Counted from the first letter of the stretch, positions 52,049-62,357 are shown. The stretch: DNA of 64,000 bases from Marinobacter sp. ANT_B65 (GCF_002407605.1 NZ_NXGV01000003.1:96890-160889), one strand, 5' to 3'. The notes: generated by a model from the sequence alone, not told the origin. A program made the numbers and translations.

Positions 52049-54928
52049 ATGTTCAAGAAAACTCTAATAAGTCTTGCCGTGGCGTCTTCCCTTGGGCTAA
52101 CAGGCTGCCTCAGTGGCGGTGACGAGGGGGCGAATGCTAATCCGGATTATCCAATCAGTAACCCCGATATTGACGGGAAAACCTGGCCCGTTTTTAATCC
52201 GGTTACCAGTGAACTACCTCTTCCCAACGACCTGATATTCAAGTCTGATGATCCGACTACAGCCATCATTGAGGCTGATGGATCCTTCAGCGTTGCAGAC
52301 ACCTCACCTCCAGTAACCAGCGCGCTCAACAGGCTCAGCGGTGCATCGACAGTTGCTCCGGCCGTTGTACGCCTGAACGGACAGATTGATCCCGATTCTG
52401 TGGATTCCCGTCCATTCATCATCATGACAACAGAATCCGGCCCGGTACCGGCCCCCAACCCGAACCAGAACGTGTTCCTGATTGAACTGGAATACGCCAG
52501 TGGCGATCCGGTCCAGGGTCTTGGCATGGGTGAACCACCGACAATCCCGCTGGCAATAACAGCACAGGTTGCGGCAGGGGCTCTGCCCCAGGATCTTGAC
52601 GGCCGGAACCAGCCTGAAGCTGGCGCTTACCTGGCAGGCCTGGCACAGAACCCGACCTACACACATGAAGTTGTAGAACTGGATGGTACTTCGGCAATCC
52701 GGATTCACCCCACGGTTCCTCTTGATCCCAAGAAGCGTTATCTGGTTGTCGTAACCAAGGAAGTAAAGGATATTAATGGCGACCCGATTATCGCCTCACC
52801 GACCTATAGCAACCTGACCGATGAAACCCAGCCGCTGGGCACCGCTTCACTGGCTGCTGTCCGCACAATTATCAATAGCTTCTGGGAAAACGTCGCAGGC
52901 AGCTATTTCGGAGTAAACAATACAACGCGTCCAACGCCGCTGACTGTTGACGATATTGCACTGTCATACAGCTTTACCACCTCAAATGACGAGGAAGTGC
53001 TGAAGTACATTGCCGACCCGACCAGTTACTTCCGGGATACTGTTGCCGGTGCCGCCCGGGTAGCGGGTGTAAAAGCTGCCCTCGCAGGTGGTGAAACAGC
53101 ATTCCCGGCACTGGCTGCAGCAGCAGGCGCAGCAGAAGCCGGCGCAAATCCGGATGCCATTGCAAATGCTCTCAATGCAGGGCTGGGCTCTCTGTTACCG
53201 AACCCCGACGACCGCAGTTCCAGCGCTTCTTTTGGTGCCCCTCAGGACGTCACCCTGGTATCGGCAATCACGAGTCAGTTTGTTGATTTTGGCGATGTGA
53301 ATATCGTGCAGGGCACAATTGATCTGCCCTATTACCTGGGTGTTCCTACAGGCCAGACTGAAGCCGAAGGTGCTGTAATCAATTCCAGTGACTTCACCGC
53401 AGATCTGGTTGCAGCGTCAAATATTGGAGACCAGCTTGGTGTTCAGCTGGCTCAGTCAGACGCCTCGGTCAGCGACGTTGTTAACTATCGCTTCCCCTTC
53501 CCTAAAGCAACCAACAGCGCTCAGACTGTACCGATCATTATTCTGTACCCGGCAAGCTATGATGGCTCGACACCTCTTGAAACCGTCATTTACCAACACG
53601 GCATCACAACCGACCGCAGTGCAGCCCTGACCTTCGGCAGCGCTCTGGCAAAAAATTCCAACGTTGCTGTCGTTGCAATTGACCTGCCACTGCATGGTGT
53701 AGCGCCTTTCTCACAAACCGACCAGGAAGCTCTGGCAGGCACGCTCCTGGAAGCTGCTGGCCAAACCAACGATGCAGCTACTCGTGAAGCCGTAATTAAT
53801 GGCTCCTTCAAGGTAGGAGCATTACTCCAGATCCAGACAGCACTGGACGCCGCAAACCCCGGTGGCGCACCAAACCTTGGCATTTCAGACCCTACAGACC
53901 CGGCGCAGATCCAAAATGCTATCAATACGGTTCTGAGTGGTGCGCTGGATGCTCTTGCGCCAACTGCAAAACCATCTCTTGCCGGAGCAATCGGGCTTGA
54001 GAATGCTGTAGCCAATGCTGGCTCCACCGTTCCGGGTCTTGCGCAAACCGGAAATGAGCGTCACTTTAATTTCACAGCCGGAGCAGCAAATCAACCGGTA
54101 CCCATGACGGCCACCACTGGTGATTCCGGTAGCCTGTTCATCAACCTGACCAACTTCACCAACTCCCGTGACAAGATCCGTCAGGGAGTTCTCGATCTGC
54201 TGAACCTGCGCGAATCTCTCGGGTCCCTGGACTTCGATGGCACCGCTGGCCCTGACCTTGATCCAACTCAGGTTTACTTCACTGGTCACTCACTTGGCAC
54301 CATTGTCGGAGCGCCCTTCGTTGCCGTCGCAAACAGCTCTTCTGAATCTGAGGACGATATCGTTGCCGCGCAATTGCTGACTCCGGGCGCAGGCATTGTT
54401 CGCATGCTGGAGAACTCACCAGCGTTTGCTCCATCTATTCTGGGCGGACTGCAAGCTGCTGCCGGGTTAGAGCAAGGCGATGCGAATCTGGAAACATTCT
54501 TCAATGTCTTCCAGGCCGCTCTGGACTCTGTAGACCCGATCAATTTTGCTGATGATCTGTCTGCATCCAAAGTCGTGTTGTCGCAGGTAAATGGTGATCT
54601 GGTAATACCAAATGATCCGCTGGCCAACCCACTTGGTGAGGCATTCGAAGCCTACCTTTCTGGCACTGAGGCTTTCGCCAGGGTGCTGAATGCGACCGCA
54701 GTAACGGGCGACGGCGTTCCTGTACCAGTGAGTAATGCAACAATCACCCGCTATCTTGGCGGAACCCACAGCACACCGGTCCTACCTCAAGGCGGGCCTC
54801 TGGACGTGCGGGTCTTTACAGAAATGGTGTCTGAAACTGCCAGTGTTATCTCGACAAAAGGCACAGTAGTTGTTCCCAATGTCGCGGGCTCTGATCCGGA
54901 TATCACTGAAGTCGTACAACAAGACTAA
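52049..54928 (+). CDS. VolA/Pla-1-type extracellular lipase, lipoprotein
   Basis: A lipoprotein of about 959 residues. The signal MFKKTLISLAVASSLGLTGC has lipobox LTGC, followed by a Gly/Asp linker typical of surface-exposed lipoproteins. The N-terminal region (about 30-330, FNPVTSELPLPNDLIF onward) is the bacterial virulence-factor lipase N-domain. The C-terminal alpha/beta-hydrolase has YQHGITTDRSAALTFG and the nucleophile elbow YFTGHSLGTIVGAPF with Ser near residue 747; the late GGTHSTPVLP may hold the catalytic His. VolA cleaves lysophosphatidylcholine in Vibrio. AGGAAAAGG lies upstream of the chosen ATG. It is convergent with the acylase gene. Confidence 0.9.
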   Translation: MFKKTLISLAVASSLGLTGCLSGGDEGANANPDYPISNPDIDGKTWPVFNPVTSELPLPNDLIFKSDDPTTAIIEADGSFSVADTSPPVTSALNRLSGASTVAPAVVRLNGQIDPDSVDSRPFIIMTTESGPVPAPNPNQNVFLIELEYASGDPVQGLGMGEPPTIPLAITAQVAAGALPQDLDGRNQPEAGAYLAGLAQNPTYTHEVVELDGTSAIRIHPTVPLDPKKRYLVVVTKEVKDINGDPIIASPTYSNLTDETQPLGTASLAAVRTIINSFWENVAGSYFGVNNTTRPTPLTVDDIALSYSFTTSNDEEVLKYIADPTSYFRDTVAGAARVAGVKAALAGGETAFPALAAAAGAAEAGANPDAIANALNAGLGSLLPNPDDRSSSASFGAPQDVTLVSAITSQFVDFGDVNIVQGTIDLPYYLGVPTGQTEAEGAVINSSDFTADLVAASNIGDQLGVQLAQSDASVSDVVNYRFPFPKATNSAQTVPIIILYPASYDGSTPLETVIYQHGITTDRSAALTFGSALAKNSNVAVVAIDLPLHGVAPFSQTDQEALAGTLLEAAGQTNDAATREAVINGSFKVGALLQIQTALDAANPGGAPNLGISDPTDPAQIQNAINTVLSGALDALAPTAKPSLAGAIGLENAVANAGSTVPGLAQTGNERHFNFTAGAANQPVPMTATTGDSGSLFINLTNFTNSRDKIRQGVLDLLNLRESLGSLDFDGTAGPDLDPTQVYFTGHSLGTIVGAPFVAVANSSSESEDDIVAAQLLTPGAGIVRMLENSPAFAPSILGGLQAAAGLEQGDANLETFFNVFQAALDSVDPINFADDLSASKVVLSQVNGDLVIPNDPLANPLGEAFEAYLSGTEAFARVLNATAVTGDGVPVPVSNATITRYLGGTHSTPVLPQGGPLDVRVFTEMVSETASVISTKGTVVVPNVAGSDPDITEVVQQD

Positions 54929-54943
54929 GCAACCAGCAGAACG

Positions 54944-54974
54944 AAAAAGGGACGGCAAATGCCGTCCCTTTTTT
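54944..54974. terminator. Bidirectional terminator between lipase and acylase genes
   Basis: AAAAAGGGACGGC and GCCGTCCCTTTTTT pair around AAAT; the A/T runs on both sides suit both convergent genes. Confidence 0.93.
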
Positions 54975-54985
54975 ATTTGCACGAA

Positions 54986-57649
54986 TCAGTTCGAAATAGT
55001 CACTTCCCCCTGAGGAAGGAGATTTGCGTCAATATCTCCTTCCCTGAAGATAAAGGGCCGGAAGTTCTTCTCCGAGTATCTCAAGCTCTGGTCATTGAAG
55101 AATGCCGACTCAAAATCGGTTGATTGGGAGTAACTTACCAGGCCATAGGCCTCCGGGCCATTATCGGTAAACTCCAGACCAAAGTGCCAACTGGTACCGC
55201 GAGCCATTCGCCAGCCTTCGCCACTGGTCGCAGACAACCCTGCTGTGCCGTCAATAGTGCCGGGAGCAACGCGAGGGAAGCGCGTATCCTCAAAAAACGA
55301 ATCGGACACCACACCTATAGCATTAAATGCACCATCAACGGATCCATCGCCACCGTGCCAGGGAAAGGAAGCACCAAGGTCCGTTGGCATTCCACCACTC
55401 AGACTTCCTCCCGCCAATCCCGGCAGCGCACCACCAGAGGGCTGATAATACTGGACCGTTCCGAGGGGTACGTCATAGGCAATGTTGACCTGATCAAGTG
55501 CGTTCAGCCCAACTGCAAGCGCCTGAAGCATAACGTCATTGGCGGTTCCAGCATTCGCAGCTGAAGGGGTCGATGGTGTTCCTACAGGGTCTTCAGGATC
55601 AAAAGCGACCGTCAAATCCGAGCCAAAGCTCTGTCTGTAGTTTGCGATGAAGACCCGATAAACATGAGCGCCCACACTATCCACGTTGTACAGGCCATCC
55701 CAGGATTGCAGAACATTACAAGCCTGATCTACCGTCCGCGATCCACCTTCCGGCAGATTGACGGGCGCGGATCCTATCGCAGCACATCTGTCCCGAAGCT
55801 CCGGCAGGAACTGGTCGGCGTACCAGGCGCGGTTATTATAGATAACATTGATGAGGTCCAGGGCTCCGAACTTTCCATCCTGTCCGGCAGGAAGTGGAGC
55901 TGTAGGTGAAACCGTGCCCGGTGACATTGGATTTTTCAGCATGGAGATACCGAGCCGGGTGCGAGGCCCCAACGGCGACTCCTCAGGCCCGAACATCGGA
56001 GAATACCCTGTCAGAAATTGATCCGGATTGGTGGACCAGTAACTGTCGTTGGAGTTCTGAACCCAATCCGATCTCAACAGCTTCGGCTTATCTTCGTATG
56101 GAACCAGGCCAGCACACTCACCCTCTACCCAGTCATCCCGTGAAGTATCGCCATCCAGCAACGTCAAACCGGCTTCAAAAAGCTGATTGTAGGCCGGGCT
56201 GGCCTGACGTTTGAACTGAACGACTGCAAGCGTCGCATCGGAAAGGTTCGGAACAGAACTGCTGTCGATATAGAAAGCATTACCCTGATCGTCAGCATAG
56301 GTCGAGTTGGTCCAGAGAGTAGACCCACAGTTCCTGAAAACATCCTGAAATTCCGAAAGCGTAGACGCCCGGCTCATTTGCAGCCAGGTATCCATGAGCT
56401 TCATAGTACTGGCATTGGCATCACGATAGGTGTAAGCCTTGCCCTCGTTGCCCCATGCCGGCAAGCCACCGTTGGTCAGGGCGCTGGCAGAAACCATCGG
56501 ACCATACTCGGAATAGTAAAATGTCTTCTCCAGGACTACCGGGGTTGGTGAGCCATCAAATACCTCAATCTGGAAGGTTTCCGATGTAATTGGCTTTTCC
56601 TTTCCATCTTTAATGTAAACAAGATCGTCCCCCTCCTTGAGGGTCAACTCATAAAGAGTGAACCGACGACTCGTTGTAACCGTGTGGGACCAGCCAAGAT
56701 TCTCATTGAAATTTATCAGAGGAACCGCAGTTCCAAGAAGACCTGCTCCCATGGCATTAAGGTATCCAGGCACCGTCATCTGAACCTGATACAGCCTGCG
56801 ATGCCCGGTATATGGGAAGTGAGGATTTGCCAGCAGCGCGCCCTTGCCGTTTTCTGTCATATCGCGCCCAACACCCCAGGCATTACTGGCCAGCCCCGTA
56901 TCCTGAAAGTCTTCAATCTCGCCGGCATTAGCTCGTGCATTGAGAGCAATCTGCCTGACAAAAGCATCCGGCTCGTCGTCAGTAGCTCCAATCACCGGCA
57001 CAGGATTAGCTTCCTCTCCCGGAGGCACCGCCACGAACAGCGCCCCTGTGGCGAATAGTGCGCCGCTGGCGTACTGACCAACGATCCGATAGTGAGCTAA
57101 AAGGTCAACTGGCGATATCTCTTTAACCCAGGGCTGATTTCTGCACTCAGCCGGCAGATCTGCGGGATCCGTCTCCGACACATACTTGTTGTACCCAGCC
57201 GAAAACCCCTCGATAAGCGCTCTGGATTCATCACTCAACGCAGGAAACTCGGTTTCAGCCCCGCTCAATATTTTCTGAGCCTTAAAGCTGAAATCGTTGA
57301 TGACGTTAATGTCGCCAGGCCCCGGCCCAAAGTACCTGGCACGCTCGCTCCGCGCCTTGACAATTGCTTCAGCCAAAAGACAAACGTTATCCTGCGCTTG
57401 CGCATAGCCGTGTCCGAATGCCGCCGATTTCAGGTTATCGGCTTTGATATGAGGTACTCCTCCTTCGGTTCTCCTGATGGTTGCTTCCAGCTTGCCATTC
57501 GCAGGAAACAGGTTGGCATCAAGCTCAGGTTGAGACGCCCCTGATGAGGAGCTACTGCCATCAAAGCAGCCTGTAAGCACAGTACTGCCCAATAGCACGA
57601 GCGCTGCGCCGCGCACTGTTCGCGCTGCCCGGTTATTCCAGCTTTTCAT
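54986..57649 (-). CDS. Penicillin acylase family Ntn hydrolase, lipoprotein
   Basis: A lipoprotein of about 887 residues with signal sequence MKSWNNRAARTVRGAALVLL and lipobox LTGC (Cys28). The alpha region (ATIRRTEGGVPHIKADNLKS, then FGHGYAQAQDNVCLLAEA) precedes the autoprocessing site TGLASNAWGVG, with the N-terminal nucleophile Ser near residue 255; NPHFPYTGHRRLYQV and LGWSHTVTTSRRFTLYEL are beta-chain features. Family members hydrolyse amides such as acyl-homoserine lactones, penicillins or aculeacins; the substrate is not predictable here. The chosen ATG at 57649 removes 17 non-signal residues. It converges with the lipase gene. Confidence 0.92.
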   Translation of the reverse strand: MKSWNNRAARTVRGAALVLLGSTVLTGCFDGSSSSSGASQPELDANLFPANGKLEATIRRTEGGVPHIKADNLKSAAFGHGYAQAQDNVCLLAEAIVKARSERARYFGPGPGDINVINDFSFKAQKILSGAETEFPALSDESRALIEGFSAGYNKYVSETDPADLPAECRNQPWVKEISPVDLLAHYRIVGQYASGALFATGALFVAVPPGEEANPVPVIGATDDEPDAFVRQIALNARANAGEIEDFQDTGLASNAWGVGRDMTENGKGALLANPHFPYTGHRRLYQVQMTVPGYLNAMGAGLLGTAVPLINFNENLGWSHTVTTSRRFTLYELTLKEGDDLVYIKDGKEKPITSETFQIEVFDGSPTPVVLEKTFYYSEYGPMVSASALTNGGLPAWGNEGKAYTYRDANASTMKLMDTWLQMSRASTLSEFQDVFRNCGSTLWTNSTYADDQGNAFYIDSSSVPNLSDATLAVVQFKRQASPAYNQLFEAGLTLLDGDTSRDDWVEGECAGLVPYEDKPKLLRSDWVQNSNDSYWSTNPDQFLTGYSPMFGPEESPLGPRTRLGISMLKNPMSPGTVSPTAPLPAGQDGKFGALDLINVIYNNRAWYADQFLPELRDRCAAIGSAPVNLPEGGSRTVDQACNVLQSWDGLYNVDSVGAHVYRVFIANYRQSFGSDLTVAFDPEDPVGTPSTPSAANAGTANDVMLQALAVGLNALDQVNIAYDVPLGTVQYYQPSGGALPGLAGGSLSGGMPTDLGASFPWHGGDGSVDGAFNAIGVVSDSFFEDTRFPRVAPGTIDGTAGLSATSGEGWRMARGTSWHFGLEFTDNGPEAYGLVSYSQSTDFESAFFNDQSLRYSEKNFRPFIFREGDIDANLLPQGEVTISN

Positions 57650-57772
57650 AGTGTTACCCTTATAATTATTGACTACAGGATTCGCCGTCATCGGCGACAC
57701 TATTAAAGCTAGCAGAAGGTCACGAAAACTGAATTCATATTCAGATTATTTCGCGAAAATCATACTTTATAG

Positions 57773-58879
57773 CTACTTTCCGTCCAGCGGCTGCCCAATC
57801 CTTGTCGTTGCAGCTGGTGTTTTCTCGAATTTGATCGGAAACCCTATCTGTCTCTGCAGTGTGCCATCACCCCGATCGACTCCTATTACCATATCCCGCG
57901 CTTTCAACTGTGGGTGTTCCGCTGCTTCATCGATAGTCAGAACCGGCTCCACACAAGCATCTGCATCCGCAAAGACAGCCTTCCACTGTTCCAGTGTTTT
58001 CTGCTGTATCTTTTCACTGAGCGCGGCCTTGAATGCTTTCTGATGTTCCGGCTTCTGGCTGAGCACCAGACTTTTCATATCGGCCAACCCGAGGATGTCG
58101 CACAACCTTGCAGAGAACTGAGGCTCCAGACTTCCTACAGACAACCAGCGGCTATCCCGGGTCTGATAATAATCATAGAACGACCCACCATTCAGCAGGC
58201 TGGTTTCCGGCTTCTGTTCCTGACCACCAGCAAGGCAGGCAGCGCCGGCCATACCGTTAAGTGCGAACGCAGCGTCGGTCATGCTGATATCAACAAACTG
58301 ACCTTCCCCGGTTTGCTGCCGATGGATAACAGCAGCAAGTATCCCCATCACGGCATGGTGGGACCCACCCGCTACGTCGGCAATCTGGATACCCATAGGT
58401 GGCGGACCGCTTTGCACCCGGCCGCAGTGGCTGCCAACACCAGCAACGGAGAGATAGTTGATATCATGCCCGGCCCGGTCTTTGTATGGACCGGTCTGGC
58501 CGTAACCTGTAATGGCGCAATAGATAAGCTTTGGATTAATTGCTTTCAGGGTTTCATAACCAATACCAAGGCGATCCATCACCCCGGGGCGAAACTGCTC
58601 GATCACAATGTCGTAATCCCTGACCAGCTCCAGAACCTTTTCCCTGCTACTTTCATTTTTCAGGTTGAGCGCAAGAGATTGCTTGCCCCGGTTGAGAAAC
58701 CCATGAGCTGTACTCACTCCCCCATCATAAGGTGGCATTACCCGAACAAGGTCTACCCGGTCCGGCGCCTCAATTCTCAATACCTCTGCGCCCATGTCGG
58801 CCAATAACATGGTGGCGTATGGCCCGGGCAACAGCGTGCTGAAGTCCAGAACTTTCATCGAGGTTAAAGGACCCGCCAT
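57773..58879 (-). CDS. Family III CoA-transferase (CaiB/BaiF)
   Basis: The 368-residue protein begins MAGPLTSMKVLDFSTLLPGPYATMLL and has ADMGAEVLRIE, FLNRGKQSLALNLKN, YDIVIEQFRPGVMDRLGIGY, ITGYGQTGPYKDRAGHDINYL with the likely catalytic Asp of the family, and DVAGGSHHAVMGILAA. CaiB/BaiF members move CoA between acids or racemise 2-methylacyl-CoA. The sequence resembles alpha-methylacyl-CoA racemase, as does the length. The ATG at 58879 has AAGGAG upstream. It is divergent from an AraC-type regulator, which may control it. Confidence 0.92.
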   Translation of the reverse strand: MAGPLTSMKVLDFSTLLPGPYATMLLADMGAEVLRIEAPDRVDLVRVMPPYDGGVSTAHGFLNRGKQSLALNLKNESSREKVLELVRDYDIVIEQFRPGVMDRLGIGYETLKAINPKLIYCAITGYGQTGPYKDRAGHDINYLSVAGVGSHCGRVQSGPPPMGIQIADVAGGSHHAVMGILAAVIHRQQTGEGQFVDISMTDAAFALNGMAGAACLAGGQEQKPETSLLNGGSFYDYYQTRDSRWLSVGSLEPQFSARLCDILGLADMKSLVLSQKPEHQKAFKAALSEKIQQKTLEQWKAVFADADACVEPVLTIDEAAEHPQLKARDMVIGVDRGDGTLQRQIGFPIKFEKTPAATTRIGQPLDGK

Positions 58880-59065
58880 AGTGTTCTCCTTTTTATAATG
58901 TGTTGTTCTGATTGTCTTTGCACAGATCTCCATGCTGCACGGTTTTGCGATTGACGCCAACTGCCTGTTACGCCATTACAATTAGCCGATTCTTCCAGTG
59001 CCGTCGGTTGCATTGTGGCTTGGGGGTTTTATGATAGGGCTCGTTTTTATGAAATGGCGAGTTAG

Positions 59066-60091
59066 ATGTCTGATCTGACAGTTTCACGGCACTTTGTGCA
59101 TGCAGCCCTTGCTGGCGCAGAGCATCTGGGGTTTGACACGGGTGAAATGCTCCGTGAAGCGGGTATATCCCCCGATCTTCTGCGCATCGAGATGGCAAGG
59201 GTTAACAGCGACCAGTTCAGCTCTTTATTGCAGATCGCCTGGAGCCGCATGGATGATGAATTTCTGGGCATGGGGCCACGGCGCGCCCGGGCGGGCACAT
59301 TTGCAACCATGTGTGCGTTGGTCATTGACTGCCCTACGCTAGAAGCAGTGTATCGGCGCGCATACCGGTTTTCCCGCCTGTTTGATCCTGTAGCTGCCAT
59401 GAGACTGGAAGTTGATGACCATAAGGCGCGGCTGGTTACTCAGATTGAAGGCAACATCCACGACCCACACTACTTTCTGCGGGAAAGCATTCTGGTGATC
59501 TGGCACCGGCTTGGCTGTTGGCTCATCGGCCAGCCAGTGGAGCTTGAAAAAGCGGAGTTCGACTACCCCCGGCCAGCCCACGGCGACGAGTATCGCCACA
59601 TTTTCCATTGCCCACTGGAATTCGAGTCCGGCGGCACAGCTCTTACCTTCGACAAACGCTTTCTGTCGGCTCCGGTTATTCGGGACAAGCCGGAAATGCT
59701 TCAGTTTCTGAAAACATCGCCAGCAGATCTCCTGTCCCGTCCGGACGAGAGCAATACCTTTACCGGGCGGATCCGGGGTCTCATGGGGCGGGATTTTTCA
59801 AAACCGCTGCCTGACTTTGAATGGATTGCGACGGAACTGCACACCAGCCCGCAGACACTGCGCAGGCGACTCAAACAGGAAAACACGTCGTTCCAGGAAA
59901 TCAAGGATTTGCTGCGCAGGGATATGGCGATTTACTACCTGAGCCGACAGGAACTCTCTATTAACGACATCGCAGAAAAAGTCGGGTTCACAGAACCTTC
60001 GACCTTTCACCGGGCTTTCAAGAAGTGGACAGGGGTTACCCCGGGTGCCTACCGTGAAGGCGAACGGGGTAACCTGGAGATCAACCGCTAG
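59066..60091 (+). CDS. AraC-family transcriptional regulator
   Basis: The 341-residue protein has an N-terminal arabinose-binding-like domain (about 15-200, including FVHAALAGAEHLGFDTGEML and GPRRARAGTFATMCALVID) and a C-terminal AraC DNA-binding domain with two helix-turn-helix motifs (HTSPQTLRRRLKQENTSFQ and LSINDIAEKVGFTEPSTFHR, then AFKKWTGVTPGAYR). This is the OruR/ArgR-like group often placed beside lipid- or amino-acid-catabolic genes. It is divergent from the CoA-transferase gene, a likely target. Its stop overlaps the end of the convergent gene by four bases. Confidence 0.94.
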   Translation: MSDLTVSRHFVHAALAGAEHLGFDTGEMLREAGISPDLLRIEMARVNSDQFSSLLQIAWSRMDDEFLGMGPRRARAGTFATMCALVIDCPTLEAVYRRAYRFSRLFDPVAAMRLEVDDHKARLVTQIEGNIHDPHYFLRESILVIWHRLGCWLIGQPVELEKAEFDYPRPAHGDEYRHIFHCPLEFESGGTALTFDKRFLSAPVIRDKPEMLQFLKTSPADLLSRPDESNTFTGRIRGLMGRDFSKPLPDFEWIATELHTSPQTLRRRLKQENTSFQEIKDLLRRDMAIYYLSRQELSINDIAEKVGFTEPSTFHRAFKKWTGVTPGAYREGERGNLEINR

Positions 60092-60966
60092 GAGTCTGAG
60101 GGGGCCTGCAGGTTGCGGATAAGTTTACCCAGAGTCTGGGCTATCTCCTCCACCTGGCTTCGGTTTAGCGAAAGCTGGATCAGGCGGGAGCCGTCTCTTG
60201 GGTCGTATATCCAGCAAGTCGCCACCGCCGGCTCACATCCCCACTCAACTTGAGGATTTACACCAAAAACCGGAATCTGCAGGGTTTTTCGCGTAACACT
60301 GCCCGGACTTCCACGGCGGATTTCCTGAATGGAGATAACGTTATCACCGCTGCTCAGACGATACTCCACATCTGCTGGCCGGTCCAGGCGCACCACAGCC
60401 TGATCCTGCCGCCACCCGGCAACGCCCAATAAACTGTTGAGATGCAGTACAAGCGCTTCATTGTCTGAGTCTGCAAGATACAGCTTGCGCAGAGATGCTG
60501 TTCGCTGATCACTTGCTGGCTCAATCACAGCGATTTTGGTGTCATTGCCAACCTGCGTCACCAAAGCTTTTTCTTTCCTTTCGCGCTCAATTCCTGTGAT
60601 AAGTTTCAGAGCACTCTGGTAATGACTGCCTTCAGTTCCCGCCTTGGTCACATAGGCTTCAAGCGCAGCCTGGGCTTCATTGAGATGAGAAGACTGCAAC
60701 ATCACCCTGCCACGGTAATAATTGTAGTCGTCTGGTTTTTCCGCATCCAGAAGCTGCAGACGGTTAAGGTATTCACTGGCCTCGCCCCAGTTTTCGGCAG
60801 CTACCGACTCCTCGATCGCGAGCATCAGCCTGCGAGCTTCATGCTCCGGTGCCAGCGCGGCAGCCTGCCCTGCCAGCAAAGCCGAAGCAACTACCACTAC
60901 TCTGGCCAACTGCCGGCCTTTTATCCTCAAGGCCGGTAAACGGCTATACCCAAACGCTACTGCCAT
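60088..60966 (-). CDS. Exported protein with TPR-like helices, unknown
   Basis: The 292-residue protein has an N-terminal hydrophobic stretch (about 20-38, LARVVVVASALLAGQAAALA) likely to be a signal peptide, then TPR-like repeats (about 40-125: AAENWGEASEYLNRLQLLD, YYRGRVMLQSSHLNEAQAAL). A beta-rich C-terminal half contains DNVISIQEIRRGSPGSV and two cysteines (GCEPAVATCW). No exact family is recognised. It lies 6 bp downstream of rmuC on the same strand, so probably cotranscribed, and converges with the AraC gene. Confidence 0.75.
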   Translation of the reverse strand: MAVAFGYSRLPALRIKGRQLARVVVVASALLAGQAAALAPEHEARRLMLAIEESVAAENWGEASEYLNRLQLLDAEKPDDYNYYRGRVMLQSSHLNEAQAALEAYVTKAGTEGSHYQSALKLITGIERERKEKALVTQVGNDTKIAVIEPASDQRTASLRKLYLADSDNEALVLHLNSLLGVAGWRQDQAVVRLDRPADVEYRLSSGDNVISIQEIRRGSPGSVTRKTLQIPVFGVNPQVEWGCEPAVATCWIYDPRDGSRLIQLSLNRSQVEEIAQTLGKLIRNLQAPSDS

Positions 60967-60971
60967 GGTAC

Positions 60972-62357
60972 TTACTCCTGCTGGTTATCTTCACCAGTTG
61001 CCTGTTCTTCCGCATCCACCTCTGCCTGATCCATAATGGCTTTCGGCAGCTCCTTTTTTACCCTCACGCCAAGCTCCACAAACCGATTGGCCTGTGAAAT
61101 CAGATTACCCCGCCCTCTGGTCAACGTACTCATGGCTGAGTCGTACGTCACCTGTGCAGTATGGAGTTGTCCGCCAAGGCGTTCCATGGCTTCTACAAAC
61201 ACTCTGAGTTTGTCATAAACTGCGCCGGCGCGCTCGGCTATCAAACGCGCGTTCTGGCTCTGGCGTTCATACCTCCAGATATTTTCAATCGTCCGCAGGG
61301 TCGCCAGCAATGTGGTTGGTGTTACTACAATAATCTTTCGCTCAAAGGCTTCTGCGAAGAGGTTCTCGTCCTGCTGAAAAGCCGCCACGAATGCCGGCTC
61401 TATTGGCATAAACAGAAAGACAAAGTCGGGCGAGTGCAGACCATCAAGCTGGCTGTAGTCTTTCTCACTGAGTGTACGGATATGATTTCGAACCGCTTCA
61501 ACATGCTTTTTCAGCGCATTCTCACGGGCTTCGTCATCTTCTTCAACCACCCATTTCTGATAATCCAGCAAGGATACTTTGGAGTCGATCACCAGATTTC
61601 GATTGTCAGGAAGATGAACAACCACATCCGGCCTCAATAACTGTTTTTCAGCGTCCCGGTAGCTGCCCTGGGTTTCATACTCGATACCCTTCCGCAGCCC
61701 GGATTTTTCCAGAACCCGTTCAAGGATCAGTTCGCCCCAGTTACCCTGAATTTTTTTATCGCCTTTCAGAGCCCGGGTCAGGTTAGCTGCCTCTTCAGTA
61801 ATCTGCCGGTTAAGATCCTGAAGTGATTTTATCTCGCTGCGAAGAGCCTGCCTGTCCCTGGTTTCCGAGGTGTATACGTCGTCTACCCTTTTGCGGAAAT
61901 CCTGCAACTGATCCCGAAAGGGGTTGAGCAAGGCATCGAGACTGGTACGAGTCTGCTGGGTAAAGTGTTCACTCTTTTGCTCAAAAATCCGATTGGCAAG
62001 ATTCTCAAACTCCTGCTTCAGAGCATCCCGGTTGCGCTCCAGCAGCGTAAGTTTCTCAGAAGCAAAGCGCCGCTCTTCTTTCAGCATAACCTGCTGCTCT
62101 CTCAACACTGCCCGGGCTTCAGTCAGCTCCGTAGAAAGCTCATCAATCTCCAGCCGCTGGCTTTCACGCTCTTTCGTAAGTTCTTCGATCTGACGGCTGC
62201 AAACAGCCAGATCAGCGTGCAGGCCAGCAGCCCGGCTTTCAGCCCTGGCTTTCACCAGAAACACGACAAAAATAATTGCGATGAAAAACAGCAGAGTCAC
62301 AAATACCGCCATCAACCCCGGCTGGGATACTATAAATTCGCTGACGGCCTCAGGCAC
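60972..62357 (-). CDS. rmuC: DNA recombination protein RmuC
   Basis: RmuC limits inversion at short inverted repeats and is a predicted nuclease. The 461-residue protein has an N-terminal TM helix (about 14-35), a long coiled coil (40-200), and the RmuC domain with GNWGELILERVLEKSGLRKG, PDVVVHLPDNRNLVIDSKVSLLDYQKW (restriction-endonuclease-like D...D-x-K), FVFLFMPIEPAFVAAF and VVTPTTLLATLRTIENIWRYE. An extended tail rich in Glu and Gln ends the protein. It is followed by the exported TPR-like gene with a 5-base gap. Confidence 0.95.
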   Translation of the reverse strand: MPEAVSEFIVSQPGLMAVFVTLLFFIAIIFVVFLVKARAESRAAGLHADLAVCSRQIEELTKERESQRLEIDELSTELTEARAVLREQQVMLKEERRFASEKLTLLERNRDALKQEFENLANRIFEQKSEHFTQQTRTSLDALLNPFRDQLQDFRKRVDDVYTSETRDRQALRSEIKSLQDLNRQITEEAANLTRALKGDKKIQGNWGELILERVLEKSGLRKGIEYETQGSYRDAEKQLLRPDVVVHLPDNRNLVIDSKVSLLDYQKWVVEEDDEARENALKKHVEAVRNHIRTLSEKDYSQLDGLHSPDFVFLFMPIEPAFVAAFQQDENLFAEAFERKIIVVTPTTLLATLRTIENIWRYERQSQNARLIAERAGAVYDKLRVFVEAMERLGGQLHTAQVTYDSAMSTLTRGRGNLISQANRFVELGVRVKKELPKAIMDQAEVDAEEQATGEDNQQE

